A stretch of DNA of 64,000 bases, from positions 3,720,943 to 3,784,942 of the forward strand of contig AP025055.1 in the NCBI GenBank assembly GCA_036186865.1. Direction: 5' to 3'. The position numbers and the translations under genes were made by a program. Under the pieces are notes generated by a model that saw nothing but the letters and a program-made list of their open reading frames with translations, did no database searches and had not been told where the DNA came from. This DNA comes from Eustoma russellianum. Its lineage: Eukaryota; Streptophyta; Magnoliopsida; Gentianales; Gentianaceae. This document shows positions 44,263-56,248 of this stretch, piece by piece; within the stretch, counting starts at the first letter, position 1; every line of letters begins with the position of its first letter.

Positions 44263-47200
44263 TGTAGGATCTGCAAGGCACCACTAGAAGGAGGGGGTTG
44301 AATAGATGGCGCGGAAAGTGTGCTTTTTAAAATTTCTTTAAACTTGAACAATTCAAGTTCTGAAAACAGATTCTGTTTTCAGGACCAGTTTTAAAACGTT
44401 TTTAAAACTAGGTTAGAGGTCTCCAAAAATTATGAAATTTTGAGAGAACTTAGTCTCAGAGGTTATGAGGGTCCCCTAAAAATTTCAAATTAAAATTCAA
44501 CCTGTAACCCCTTCAAAAACCGTTGGTAATCAGATTGTGCAAATCTGCCAGAAACGGTAGATGGTTTTGAAAAATTAATTCCTATTTGTGTGAATGTCCA
44601 AATGCTCTGAAAATTTGACCACTAACTCTTTATATACCATATTTAAATGGGTTGAAACAGTTTTGGAAAATTCTTTTGGGAAGTAGGTCAACTACAATCA
44701 AAGTCTCAACCTTTGCAAGTCTGAAAATCAGACTGCACTAGTCTCAGAACTTTTGATGTTTGATTGACTTATACTTATCCAAAAGGGTTGAAACTTATCC
44801 CAAATTAACCCTAGAACGTGTAAGTATATTTCTGGAAATTTTCGTAATTTTTGAAAAACGTTTACTATTTTTACGGATGTGAACAAGACGGGTAAACAGT
44901 GCAGTAACTGAAAAGTAAATGCAGAAAGTAAATGGCACCAAGAATTTTATACTGGTTCGGTTATAAACAACCTACTCCAGTCTTCAAGGAACACCTTTCT
45001 TGGTTCACACTAATCACACACACTCAGTACACCTTACCGCAGGGTTGATAGAGTTACACCTAACTCCAACCCTTTACAAACCTTGTATTGTAGGTACAAT
45101 TCGCACGAACACCACCACCTTGCTAGAGTGAAGATTGATCACACCTTGATCAATCTTTTACAAAGATATATGAATGGTGGTTTATCTCAAGCCTATTCAA
45201 GATTGAAAGATATGAAAACAATAGGCTTTACAAGAAAAGAGAAAGAAAGAAGATGTAGAAGAAGAAGAGCTTGGCTTTTTGATCTCTTTGAAATGCAATA
45301 CTTGTGGTTGTTTTTTTTTGCTCTCTTCTCTTCTCTTTTTAACATTGCAGCCGTCCTCTTAGGGTTGTCTCCTCCTCTTGAAAATTGTCTTTTAAGTCCT
45401 TGAGAGAGTGTAAAACATCATTGTGACAAGGCCTTGCTTACTTGGCATCTTCTTATTGGATGATCATTTAGTCTTCGCTTACTTGGCACCTCCTTATTGG
45501 TTCAACATTGTCATCATGATGACATGGAAAAAATCTGAGATATACACTTTAACATGTGCCAAAAATCAATCACAAAATCATTCCATAATTTAAGAAATAC
45601 ACCATAAATTGCAAGACAAAGAAAGTCTTCCAAATCCTATGAAAATTTCGGCCATTAAGTCACATTGCCATGCTGAATTTTCAGCATGTGCATCCTTCCT
45701 TTTCTTTCAAAATAATACCAATTATTCTTTGATTTTTCATCATAAAAATGAATCAACAATTTATGGTAAGTATTGCTACCAATTAAGAGATGAACTTGGA
45801 CACAAATAAGCACTAAAATTCGGCCACACCATGTACACATGCTGAAAAATTTTCAGCATGTGTGATATGTGAAATATCACCATTTATTTGTTTAAACATT
45901 ATTCAAAACCTTACCATACCTTCTTCTAATCATTCACCTAATAAAAGATGACAAAATATGTCTTATTTAAGACCTAAAAATCGGCCAGCTCAAGTTTAGC
46001 ATGCTGAAATTTTCAGCATGTGACATAAGAGAGGTATATGTTGAATTCTGACCATTTGTAGCTTTTCTCTTCAATTCACCAACAATGTATGATTGATCCT
46101 TGACCAATCAATATGCCAACAAAGCTCCACATGTGCTCCAAATCAGCTGTATGTGACGTTATATGATGTGTATACATGTGCTGAAATTTATTTTTGTTAA
46201 CTTTGTAAAATAGTGCACATTTAATAATACACACATGTAATATTCCAATCAGCCCTTAATTTAATTTTCTAGAACACTTTAAGATGTATATCATATGTAA
46301 AAAGTGTCTAGATACGTGTCACATGATGTACAAGAAAAACGTTCCATGTTATGTGCGTAGAAAACCAAATTTTCGATATTTATCGATTACCCGATTTTTC
46401 TCTAATTTAAATTCCAACTTTTGCACATGTTATATATATTATGTTATACATAATATATATAATATATACTTTAAATCTCAGCACTTGGCTGGTTTAAAGT
46501 GGTACCATTAACATGTGACAAAAATTAAACTTGGAATCTTCACATTTTGGCCTTAATGTGGAGTAATTTGTGTGTGCCAACATGGAAAGTATTTTTGGCT
46601 GATTATTATGTCATGTGCACGAAATTTACATCATATTTTGATGTATATGGGCTGGCCATTTATTTATGGAAAGTACGTGACACGTTGGCAAAGTTTCGGT
46701 ATTCGCCCGATACGACAAATTTCGGTTTAGAACCTTTTATCGTGTCGTATTTGATTTGTCATCACCATATCTTATATCATATGATATAAGACCTGAATAT
46801 ACTCATAAATATGAGTTAAGTATACTGGTGTGACGTTAACGTACGTACGTAAAATATATAACGTGTCGGTAGTACGTTGGAATACATGTGTATGTGCCTT
46901 TATTTAAAAAATCTGAAAATATATGTAGTGTATATATATATATGGCGTGTGTATTAAAGATGGGGAGGAGGAGAAGACTTTCCTTCTTTAGCTTTGTTGC
47001 CTTTGTGCCTTTTCCAAATGAATCTTCCTTTAATGAACTACTTAGTTTATCAAACTAAGTACTTCACTTAATGAACTAGTTTAGTTCATTAGTGGTGGCA
47101 CCTGAAAATAGTATAAACACAACAAATGTTTGCCATATGATGTAAGCTTTAATGCTTCATGGCTCGTTAGTACGGCAACATAATATATAAGTTAAATAAG

Positions 47201-47323
47201 GCAAGTAATGGCAAGATATCATGCATTCATGTACATGTTTATATATATATTTATGCACGTTTATATATATGTATACATTCAAGACACTTATTTTGAAATC
47301 ACTCAAACCCCCTTATCTTTACA
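44263..47323 (-). repeat. 3' LTR of copia 3
   Basis: 3061 bp, paired with 52715-55774. Open frames inside occur in both copies and show no gene-like conservation. Confidence 0.95.
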
Positions 47324-47540
47324 ATCTCCCCCTTTTGATGATTTTCAAAATAATTTGTGTACATGATTTAAATGCTATCTCTCCCCCTTGAATTGTGCGC
47401 AAATTTGAAATTTGAATTTCGAATTTCAAATCCGGATCCCCCTTGATTTGTGCAATTAAGATCAATCAGTGTCAATTAAGATCAATCAGTGTCTCTCTCC
47501 CCCTTAAATCATGCTTTTCTCTCCCCCTTTATTTTGGAAA
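47324..47540 (-). other. Polypurine tract and repeated PPT-like tracts of copia 3
   Basis: On the minus strand AAAAGGGGGAGAT abuts the LTR, and AAGGGGGAGAG-like tracts recur about four more times within 200 bp. Confidence 0.8.
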
Positions 47541-47589
47541 GTAAATCAAAATGCCTGTCAAAAAGGAAAGTAAAGTAAATAATGTCAAA

Positions 47590-50500
47590 TCAAATCATAT
47601 CAACGGGAATCATGCCTAATTTTGAGCGAAGAGATTCATATGTGGCTTGATTTAAGGCCTTTGTAAATATATCCGCTACTTGTGATTCTGTGCGTACGTG
47701 ATCTATGACAATATTACCATTGTTAACGTGATCACGAAGAAAGTGATAGCGAACTTCTATATGCTTAGCCTTAGAGTGTAACACGGGGTTCTTAGACAAA
47801 TTTATTGCACTCATACTATCACAATATATAGGAATTTTATTTACGGTAATTCCAAAGTCCGAAAGTTGTTGTTATATCCACAACAACTGTGTGCAACAAA
47901 GGCTAAGGGCCATGTACTCAGCCTCAGTAGTGGACAAAGCAACACTTGCTTGCTTTTTGGAAAACCATGAAATAAGGGAATTTCCTATAAATTGGCAAGT
48001 TCCGCTCGTGCTTTTTCTATCTATTTTGCAGCCACCATAGTCTGCATCAGTGTAAGCATGCAAGTCAAATGTAGAATCCTTATCGTACCAAAGACCTAAG
48101 GTGGGCGTATGTTTAATATAACGGAATATTCTTTTTACTGCATTTAAGTGTGACACCTTAGGTTGACTTTAAAAACGAGCACACATGCATACACTAAACA
48201 TGATGTCAGGCCTACTAGCAGTTAAATATAGCAAAGATCCTATCATAGATCGATATAATCCATTATCAACGTCTTTACCATGTTCGTCTTTGTCTAATTT
48301 AGTAGTGACACTCATAGGAGTTGGGGATGGTTTCAAATTTTCAAAATTAAACTTTTTGATCATGTCATTAACATATTTTGCTTGGCTTATATGAATTCCT
48401 TTACTCGTTTGCTTAATCTGCAAGCCAAGAAAATAATTAAGTTCACCAACCATAGACATTTCAAATTCAGATTTCATGCAATTTTCAAAATCTTTAACAA
48501 GTCTATGTGAGGTAGAGCCAAAAATAATGTCATCTACGTAGATTTGAATAATAAGTAAATCTGATTTTTCTTGTTTCAAAAATAGTGTACTATCTATAGT
48601 ACCACGTTTAAAATTATTTTCTAAAAGGAAAGTAGCAAAACGATCATACCATGCTCTCGGTGCTTGCTTTAGGCCATATAGTGCCTTCTTTATTTTGTAC
48701 ACGTAATCTGGATGTTTCAAATCTTCAAAACCGGGTGGTTGCTTCACGTATACTTCTTCTTGTATGAATCCGTTTAGGAAAGCACTTTTTACATCCATTT
48801 GATATAATTTAAAATCTTTCATGCAAGCAATAGCAAGTAATAGTCGTATAGCTTCTAGACGTGCTACGGGTGCGAATGTTTCATCATAGTCAATTCCTTC
48901 TTCTTGATTATATCCTTGTGCAACAAGTCTCGCTTTATTTCTAACAACCTTTCCTTCTTCATTCATTTTATTCCTAAATACCCACTTTGTGCCTATAATA
49001 GTCTTACCTTGTGGTCGTGGCACTAAATCCCATACATCATTTCTAACGAATTGATTAAGTTTGTCATGCATAGCATCAATCCAAGATGAATCACTCAAAG
49101 CATCATGCACATTTTTGGGCTCAATTTCAGAAATCATAGCATGAAATTCATTTATTTCATCCGAAGTGATTCTTCTACGTGGTCGCACACCGTGAGTGAG
49201 GTCGCCTATGATGAGATCATGTGGGTGATCTCTATGCCATCTTGGTTGATTATTTTCTAAGTTATCATTCATTTCTATGTGATCATGTACTTCTTGTGTG
49301 TCATTCATATCATGCATATCAAAAGAATCATCATCTTCATTCAAAACGGGTTTCAATTCAAAATCATCATCATATTCCTTATCTTTATCAATCTCACCAA
49401 ATTCATTGAATTTAACATGAATAGATTCTATAATTTGTCTAATGAGAGGATCATAACATCTATATGCCTTTGAATTTATAGAATATCCAACAAAAATGCA
49501 CTCAATTGATTTGGATTCAAATTTATCTAAATTATCTTTTGTATTCAAGACAAAACATTTGCATCCAAACACACGAAAATAGTCAATCTTAGGCATGCGA
49601 TCATTCAAAATCTCATAAGGCGTCTTGTTTATTTTCTTTCTTATAGATAGGCGATTTACAATATAGCATGCACAATTTACGGCTTCCACCCACATAAATC
49701 TAGGCAATTTATTTTCGCAAAGCATAGTTCTAGCGATTTCTTGTAATGTACGATTCTTTCTTTCTACTACTCCATTTAGTTGTGGAGTTCTAGGTGGCGA
49801 AAACTCATGTTTAATTCCTTTTTCTTCACAAAACGAAATCATCTCTTTGTTTTTAAACTCACCGCCTCTATCGCTTCTTATCCTTTTCACATTTACACCG
49901 TATTGATTTTCAAGTTGTTTAATTAAGTTAGCAATCTCAACGGCGCTATCATCCTTATGTGCAAGAAATAAAGTCCAAGTGTAGCGAGAAAAGTCATCAA
50001 CAATTACGCATGCATAGTGACGCACACCAAGGCTTGTAGTGCGACTAGGACCAAACAAATCGATATGCAATAGTTCTAATATTCTAGTCGTGCTTATTTC
50101 ATTTTTCGGCTTAAGTGACTCACGTGTTTGTTTGCCTTTTATGCAAGATTCACACAACTGAAAGTTGTCTAAATCAAGCGTAGGCAATCCCCGTACTAGG
50201 TTCTTTCGTTGAAGTTTTTCTAATGTGGAAATGCCAATGTGTCCTAAACGTCTATGCCATAAATTCACATTGGGTTCATTTGACATAAAACACTTAACTT
50301 TAGCGTCTACTACATCATCCATAGATAGCGTAAAAATATTGCCTTCTCGTTTTCCTTTTAAAACGGTTTCTCCATTTTTATTTATTATGTTGCAATAAGG
50401 GTGAGTAAAACACACATTAAAACCATTGTCAACAAATTGAGAAATACTAAGAAGATTGTAGGATAAGTTGCTTACCAAAAATACGTTGGAGATTTGGAGT

Positions 50501-50691
50501 GTGTTCGGATTACCAATCGTACCTTTTCCAATGATCTTGCCTTCATTGTTGTCTCCAAAGGTCACGGATCCGCCTTTTGTGACCTTCTTTAATTTGGAAA
50601 ACAAGCTCGGGTCACCCGTCATGTGCCTCGAGCAACCACTGTCAAGGAACCACTTTATTGATGTGTCTTTCGAAGTGTGGTCTCCCTGCAA
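47590..50691 (-). pseudogene. pol of copia 3 (protease, integrase, RT, RNase H)
   Basis: Starts in a protease region (WFLDSGCSRHMTGD), then GAG-pre-integrase (LWHRRLGHIG), integrase core (HIDLFGPSRT, RSDRGGEFKN, NGVVERKNR), reverse transcriptase (QMDVKSAFLNGFI, IQIYVDDIIFGS near 48540) and RNase H (TDADYGGCKIDRKSTSG, CDSMSAINLSKN) ending at 47590. Two TAA codons, near 48167 and 47870, cut the frame between RT and RNase H; in relatives these positions are usually Gln or similar. No envelope-like ORF follows. The frame is offset by one from gag. Confidence 0.92.
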
Positions 50692-50746
50692 TGTGAAAAG
50701 GTGATTTAGGTACCCTTTTAATTTTGGGTCCTTTCGAGTTAGTTAA

Positions 50747-52660
50747 TCACCTTTTGGTAAAGGTACCTTTCGGTACCCATACTTGGGTGATCCTTCTCGG
50801 TCTATCAAATGGCAAGAATGTAGATGAAGGTGCAATATAATAGACATGTGGTGCATGCACTTTGGGCCTTTGCCCAAGGACTCCTCTATACTTATTGAAT
50901 GAAGGACGCTTTTGATATGTCCTTGTGTGTGTGTGCGTAGTGCGTGGATGATATGTATTTCGTGTATGCATTGTTCTTCTCTTTTCATATCTATATGGTA
51001 CAACGTTATATTTCACATGATATGAAGAAGTGGGGCGTGAGGAAGGGGGCGCTTTTTGCGTCATCTTAGACCCCACTTGCGGCTTAGGGGTGTCTACTTT
51101 CTTAGACACAACAAACTTGGTTGGTTTGATTGATACTTCGTTAGTATCAATGTATCCCAGTCCAGTTTGGTCGCTGTCATGCTTTTGTGATAATATGATG
51201 CGATGCAGCATGTTGGACCCTGTGTCAAACTGTTTCATCATTTTCTCTAAATCGGTATTCCTTGATTTCAAATTTGAAATCTCGGATTTCATTTCATTAT
51301 TTTGCGTGGTTAATGATGAAATCTCTGCTTTTAATGTAGTAATGACACATGATGACTCTTTCTTTGAATCGCTTAATTGAGCGACAAGATTCTCGTTAGA
51401 AGATTCTAACAGTTTCTTGTCTTTAATTAATCGTTTCTTTTCTTTAGCGAGAGTCTTAGTGAATTTATGCAATTCTAGATACTGACTAAAAAGATCATCA
51501 TAGGAAGGTTCAGAGCCAGAGTCAGAATCAGATGATACCTCATTAGATGCTTTGGAGGCAAAGCATACTTGTGCGGTCTCCTCTTCGGTCTCAGTTTCAG
51601 AATCTGATGAATCACTCCAGGTGGCGGCCTTTAGAGCACGCTTCCTTTGTTTGGGTTCTGAGACGAGTCTATTTTTGGTCTGCTTGTCAGGGTATTTAGT
51701 ATTTTGCTTTTCTTTATTGAGGCAGTCATATGATAAGTGTCCGAGTTTGCCACATTCATAACATTTAACGTCTTTATCATTTGACTTGTTTTTATTTCTC
51801 TTAGTTGTAGTGCCCTTGTTTTTGTTTCTAAATGACCTTCTCATAAATTCTCTTAGTCCTTTAGCCAATAGAATTAGGTCATCATTTTCCGATTCGGAAT
51901 CACTATCATCTACGTGATCGGGGAGAGGGGAGACGTATTCATTTGATTTAAAAGCAATAGCTTTACCTTGTTTAGATGATTCCGATTTCCGTATGATGAG
52001 TTTATTTTCATAAACTTTAAGTGATCCGATTAGTTCTTCCATCTTTATTGATTTAGTTTCCTTGCTCTCTTCTATTGCGGTCACTTTTGGGTCCCATTCA
52101 GAAGGAAGGCTTCGTAGGACTTTCTGTACCTTTTCCTGCGTAGTAAAAGCCTTACCAAGAGACTCAAGAGAGTTGTAGATGTTAGTCAAACGAAGATCCA
52201 TATCTACAATAGACTCATTGGGCAATAATTTAAAAGACTCAAGTGTAGACATGAGCATGTTAATTTTTGACTCTTTTACTTGACTCGTGCCTTCGTGTTT
52301 CATTTCTAGAATCCTCCACATTTCTTGTGCACTTGAACAGTTTGACACATAACTAGACTCACTCTTACTTAATCCGTTTAAAAGCAATTGCATAGCCCTA
52401 GCATTCATACTAAGTTTCTTTTTATCATCACTCGTATATTCTTGTCTAGTTTTAATAGCCTCTAAAGTGACTCCGTCTACGGTGGATACATTAGATGGGA
52501 CATAAGGACCATCTTCAATGATTGACCAAAGATCTATATCTATAGCCATAAGAAAAAGCTTCATCCTAAGTTTCCACTGAATAAACGACTCACCGTCAAA
52601 AAGTGGAGGCCTTTGGCTCGACATACCTTCTTGCTCGGTTTTGAGATTTGTGGATGCCAT
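50747..52660 (-). CDS. gag of copia 3
   Basis: ATG 52660; 637 residues to TGA. UBN2-type gag (FIQWKLRMKLFLMAIDIDLW, then SEMWRILEMKHEGT-like blocks), CCHC knuckle CYECGKLGHLSYDC (about residue 300), a Ser/Asp/Glu-rich stretch, a predicted coiled coil (about residues 400-485) and a basic Pro-rich end with QVWVPKGTF. No break is seen within it. The protein would coat element RNA in virus-like particles. The stop and frame change before pol could be decay or a controlled gag/pol boundary. Confidence 0.88.
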   Translation of the reverse strand: MASTNLKTEQEGMSSQRPPLFDGESFIQWKLRMKLFLMAIDIDLWSIIEDGPYVPSNVSTVDGVTLEAIKTRQEYTSDDKKKLSMNARAMQLLLNGLSKSESSYVSNCSSAQEMWRILEMKHEGTSQVKESKINMLMSTLESFKLLPNESIVDMDLRLTNIYNSLESLGKAFTTQEKVQKVLRSLPSEWDPKVTAIEESKETKSIKMEELIGSLKVYENKLIIRKSESSKQGKAIAFKSNEYVSPLPDHVDDSDSESENDDLILLAKGLREFMRRSFRNKNKGTTTKRNKNKSNDKDVKCYECGKLGHLSYDCLNKEKQNTKYPDKQTKNRLVSEPKQRKRALKAATWSDSSDSETETEEETAQVCFASKASNEVSSDSDSGSEPSYDDLFSQYLELHKFTKTLAKEKKRLIKDKKLLESSNENLVAQLSDSKKESSCVITTLKAEISSLTTQNNEMKSEISNLKSRNTDLEKMMKQFDTGSNMLHRIILSQKHDSDQTGLGYIDTNEVSIKPTKFVVSKKVDTPKPQVGSKMTQKAPPSSRPTSSYHVKYNVVPYRYEKRRTMHTRNTYHPRTTHTHTRTYQKRPSFNKYRGVLGQRPKVHAPHVYYIAPSSTFLPFDRPRRITQVWVPKGTFTKR

Positions 52661-52700
52661 CTCACTGAATCGTTGGATTCCTTGAAGTGAGTGTTCCTGC

Positions 52701-52712
52701 GCTCTGATACCA
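52701..52712 (-). other. Primer-binding site of copia 3
   Basis: TGGTATCAGAGC on the minus strand, complementary to the 3' end of initiator-Met tRNA, 2 nt from the 5' LTR. Confidence 0.9.
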
Positions 52713-52714
52713 CT

Positions 52715-55700
52715 TGTAGGATCTGCAAGGCACCACTAGAAGGGGGGGTTGAATAGATGGTGCGGAAAGTGTGCTTTTTAAAATTTCTTTAAACTTGAAC
52801 AATTCAAGTTCTGAAAACAGATTCTGTTTTCAGGACCAGTTTTAAAACGTTTTTAAAACTAAGTTAGAGGTCTCCAAAAATTATGAAATTTTAAGAGAAC
52901 TTAGCCTCAGATGTTATGAGGGTCTCCTAAAAATTTCAAATTAAAATTCAACCTGTAACCCCTTCAAAAACCGTTGGTAATCAGATTGTGCAAATCTGCC
53001 AGAAACGGTAGATGGTTTTGAAAAATTAATTCCTATTTGTGTGAATGTCCAAATGCTCTGAAAATTTGACCACTAACTCTTTATATACTATATTTAAATG
53101 GGTTGAAACAGTTTTGGAAAATTCTTTTGGGAAGTAGGTCAACTACAATCAAAGTCTCAACCTTTGCAAGTCTGAAAATCAGACTGCACTAGTCTCAGAA
53201 CTTTTGATGTTTGATTGACTTATGCTTATCCAAAAGGGTTGAAACTTGTCCCAAATTAACCCTAGAACGTGTAAGTATATTTCTGAAAATTTTTGTAATT
53301 TTTGAAAAACGTTTACTATTTTTACGGATGCGAACAAGACGGTTAAACAGTGCAGTAACTGAAAAGTAAATGCAGAAAGTAAATGGCACCAAGAATTTTA
53401 TACTGGTTCGGTTATAAACAACCTACTCCAGTCTTCAAGGAACACCTTCCTTGGTTCACACTAATCACACACACTCAGTACACCTTACCGCAGGGTTGAT
53501 AGAGTTACACCTAACTCCAACCCTTTACAAACCTTGTATTGTAGGTACAATTCGCACGAACACCACCACCTTGCTAGAGTGAAGATTGATCACACCTTGA
53601 TCAATCTTTTACAAAGATATATGAATGGTGGTTTATCTCAAGCCTATTCAAGATTGAAAGATATGAAAACAATAGGCTTTACAAGAAAAGAGAAAGAAAG
53701 AAGATGTAGAAGAAGAAGAGCTTGGCTTTTTGATCTCTTTGAAATGCAATACTTGTGGTTGTTTTTTTTTTTGCTCTCTTCTCTTCTCTTTTTAACATTG
53801 CAGCCGTCCTCTTAGGGTTGTCTCCTCCTCTTGAAAATTGTCTTTTAAGTCCTTGAGAGAGTGTAAAACATCATTGTGACAAGGCCTTGCTTACTTGGCA
53901 TCTTCTTATTGGATGATCATTTAGTCTTCGCTTACTTGGCACCTCCTTATTGGTTCAACATTGTCATCATGATGACATGGAAAAAATCTGAGATATACAC
54001 TTTAACATGTGCCAAAAATCAATCACAAAATCATTCCATAATTTAAGAAATACACCATAAATTGCAAGACAAAGAAAGTCTTCCAAATCCTATGAAAATT
54101 TCGGCCATTAAGTCACATTGTCATGCTGAATTTTCAGCATGTGCATCCTTCCTTTTCTTTCAAAATAATACCAATTATTCTTTGATTTTTCATCATAAAA
54201 ATGAATCAACAATTTATGGTAAGTATTGCTACCAATTAAGAGATGAACTTGGACACAAATAAGCACTAAAATTTGGCCACACCATGTACACATGCTGAAA
54301 AATTTTCAGCATGTGTGATATGTGAAATATCACCATTTATTTGTTTAAACATTATTCAAAACCTTACCATACCTTCTTCTAATCAATCACCTAATAAAAG
54401 ATGACAAAATATGTCCCATTTAAGACCTAAAAATCGGCCAGCTCAAGTTTAGCATGCTGAAATTTTCAGCATGTGACATAAGAGAGATATATGTTGAATT
54501 CTTACCATTTGTAGCTTTTCTCTTCAATTCACCAACAATGTATGATTGATCCTTGACCAATCAATATGCCAACAAAGCTCCGCATGTGCTCCAAATCAGC
54601 TGTATGTGACGTTATATGATGTGTATACATGTGCTGAAATTTATTTTTGTTAACTTTGTAAAATAGTGCACATTTAATAATACACACATGTAATATTCCA
54701 ATCAGCCCTTAATTTAATTTTCTAGAACACTTTAAGATGTATATCATATGTAAAAAATGTCTAGATACGTGTCATATGATGTACAAGAAAAACGTTCCAT
54801 GTTATGTGCGTAGAAAACCAAATTTTCGATATTTATCGATTACCCGATTTTTCTCTAATTTAAATTCCAACTTTTGCACATGTTATATATATTATGTTAT
54901 ACATAATATATATAATATATACTTTAAATCTCAGCACTTGGCTGGTTTAAAGTGGTACCATTAACATGTGACAAAAATTAAACTTGGAATCTTCACATTT
55001 TGGCCTTAATGTGGAGTAATTTGTGTGTGCCAACATGGAAAGTATTTTTGGCTGATTATTATGTCATGTGCACGAAATTTACATCATATTTTGATGTATA
55101 TGGGCTGGCCATTTATTTATGGAAAGTACGTGACACGTTGGCAAAGTTTCGGTATTCGCCCGATACGACAAATTTCGGTTTAGAACCTTTTATCGTTTCG
55201 TATTTGATTTGTCATCACCATATCTTATATCATATGATATAAGACCTGAATATACTCATAAATATGAGTTAAGTATACTGGTGTGACGTTAACGTACGTA
55301 CGTAAAATATATAACGTGTCGGTAGTACGTTGGAATACATGTGTATGTGCCTTTATTTAAAAAATCTGAAAATATATGTAGTGTATATATATATGGCGTG
55401 TGTATTAAAGATGGGGAGGAGGAGAAGACTTTCCTTCTTTAGCTTTGTTGCCTTTGTGCCTTTTCCAAATGAATCTTCCTTTAATGAACTACTTAGTTTA
55501 TCAAACTAAGTACTTCACTTAATGAACTAGTTTAGTTCATTAGTGGTGGCACCTGAAAATAGTATAAACACAACAAATGTTTGTCATATGATGTAAGCTT
55601 TAATGCTTCATGGCTCGTTAGTACGGCAACATAATATATAAGTTAAATAAGGCAAGTAATGGCAAGATATCATGCATTCATGTACACGTTTATATATATA

Positions 55701-55774
55701 TTTATGCACGTTTATATATATGTATACATTCAAGACACTTATTTTGAAATCACTCAAACCCCCTTATCTTTACA
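52715..55774 (-). repeat. 5' LTR of copia 3
   Basis: 3060 bp. By eye its sequence differs from the other LTR by point changes on the order of 1-2 percent and a few single-base indels. Confidence 0.95.
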
Positions 55775-55779
55775 CCTTT

Positions 55780-55791
55780 GCTCTGATACCA
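55780..55791 (-). other. Primer-binding site of the gypsy element
   Basis: TGGTATCAGAGC on the minus strand, 3 nt from the 5' LTR at 55795. The copia 3 target duplication CCTTT (55775-55779) abuts it. Confidence 0.9.
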
Positions 55792-55794
55792 AAC

Positions 55795-56248
55795 TGATGC
55801 GCGATTGTCACGCCTTGTACGGATCGTCTCCTTTAACACTTGGATCCTTAACGGTTGTAGGCAAGAATTTAACTCCCTCCTAGCCGTTGATTCACCAAGG
55901 TTTTTGTTTGAGTCTTCCTCCTTCAAAAGTTACCCGTTTCCCAAGCAAGTTTGCACCCTCTTGGACGGCCACACCTTTGATTTTGGATATCCCCCACAAG
56001 GTTGCTCACTCCTTGATTGGATTCTAACTTTGATCTTCAAAGAAACAAAGAAAACACTTAACTTGTTCTTAAGAAGGATCAAAAACAAAACTCACAAGTG
56101 TTTATGAAGAGAAAATAGGCTAATTTTGCCCAAGAATTCTTATGAATCAATTTTTCAACTTTCTTGGCTCAAACTCTTTGTCATACTTCTTGTCTCTTGT
56201 CCTCGACTTGCCTCGTCTTTGTTGCCGCTTGGCACCTGTACCTCATCA
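55795..56248 (-). repeat. 5' LTR of the gypsy element
   Basis: 454 bp, paired with 37390-37843. CTAAT follows at 56249-56253. Confidence 0.92.

Larger units (their letters stand above)
44263..55774 (-). mobile_element. SIRE/Maximus-like Ty1/copia element 3 with 3-kb LTRs
   Basis: Two LTRs of 3061 and 3060 bp (44263-47323 and 52715-55774) begin TGTAGGATCTGC and end CTTTACA. CCTTT flanks both ends. A primer-binding site TGGTATCAGAGC (minus; plus 52701-52712) follows the 5' LTR. The polypurine tract AAAAGGGGGAGAT precedes the 3' LTR, with further AAGGGGGAGAG-type tracts near it. Very long LTRs, iMet primer and repeated polypurine tracts are typical of the SIRE/Maximus lineage. It sits in the gypsy leader, a few bases from that element's own primer site. 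Confidence 0.95.
37390..56248 (-). mobile_element. CRM-like Ty3/gypsy element carrying a nested copia element
   Basis: LTRs of exactly 454 bp (37390-37843 and 55795-56248) read TGATG...ATCA on the minus strand. CTAAT flanks both ends (37385-37389 and 56249-56253). The primer-binding site complement TGGTATCAGAGC lies 3 nt inside the 5' LTR (55780-55791). Without the nested element it is about 7.3 kb. The integrase frame runs into the 3' LTR, and TGATG/CATCA termini are known features of CRM-type chromoviruses, hence the lineage call. By eye the LTRs differ at about 15 of 454 positions. Confidence 0.9.

Noticed and set aside
45083..55242. Matching pairs of open frames (for example 45083-45403 and 53534-53815; 46284-46511 and 54737-54964)
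   Set aside because: They are the two LTR copies of copia 3. No known domain, and LTR duplication explains the identity.
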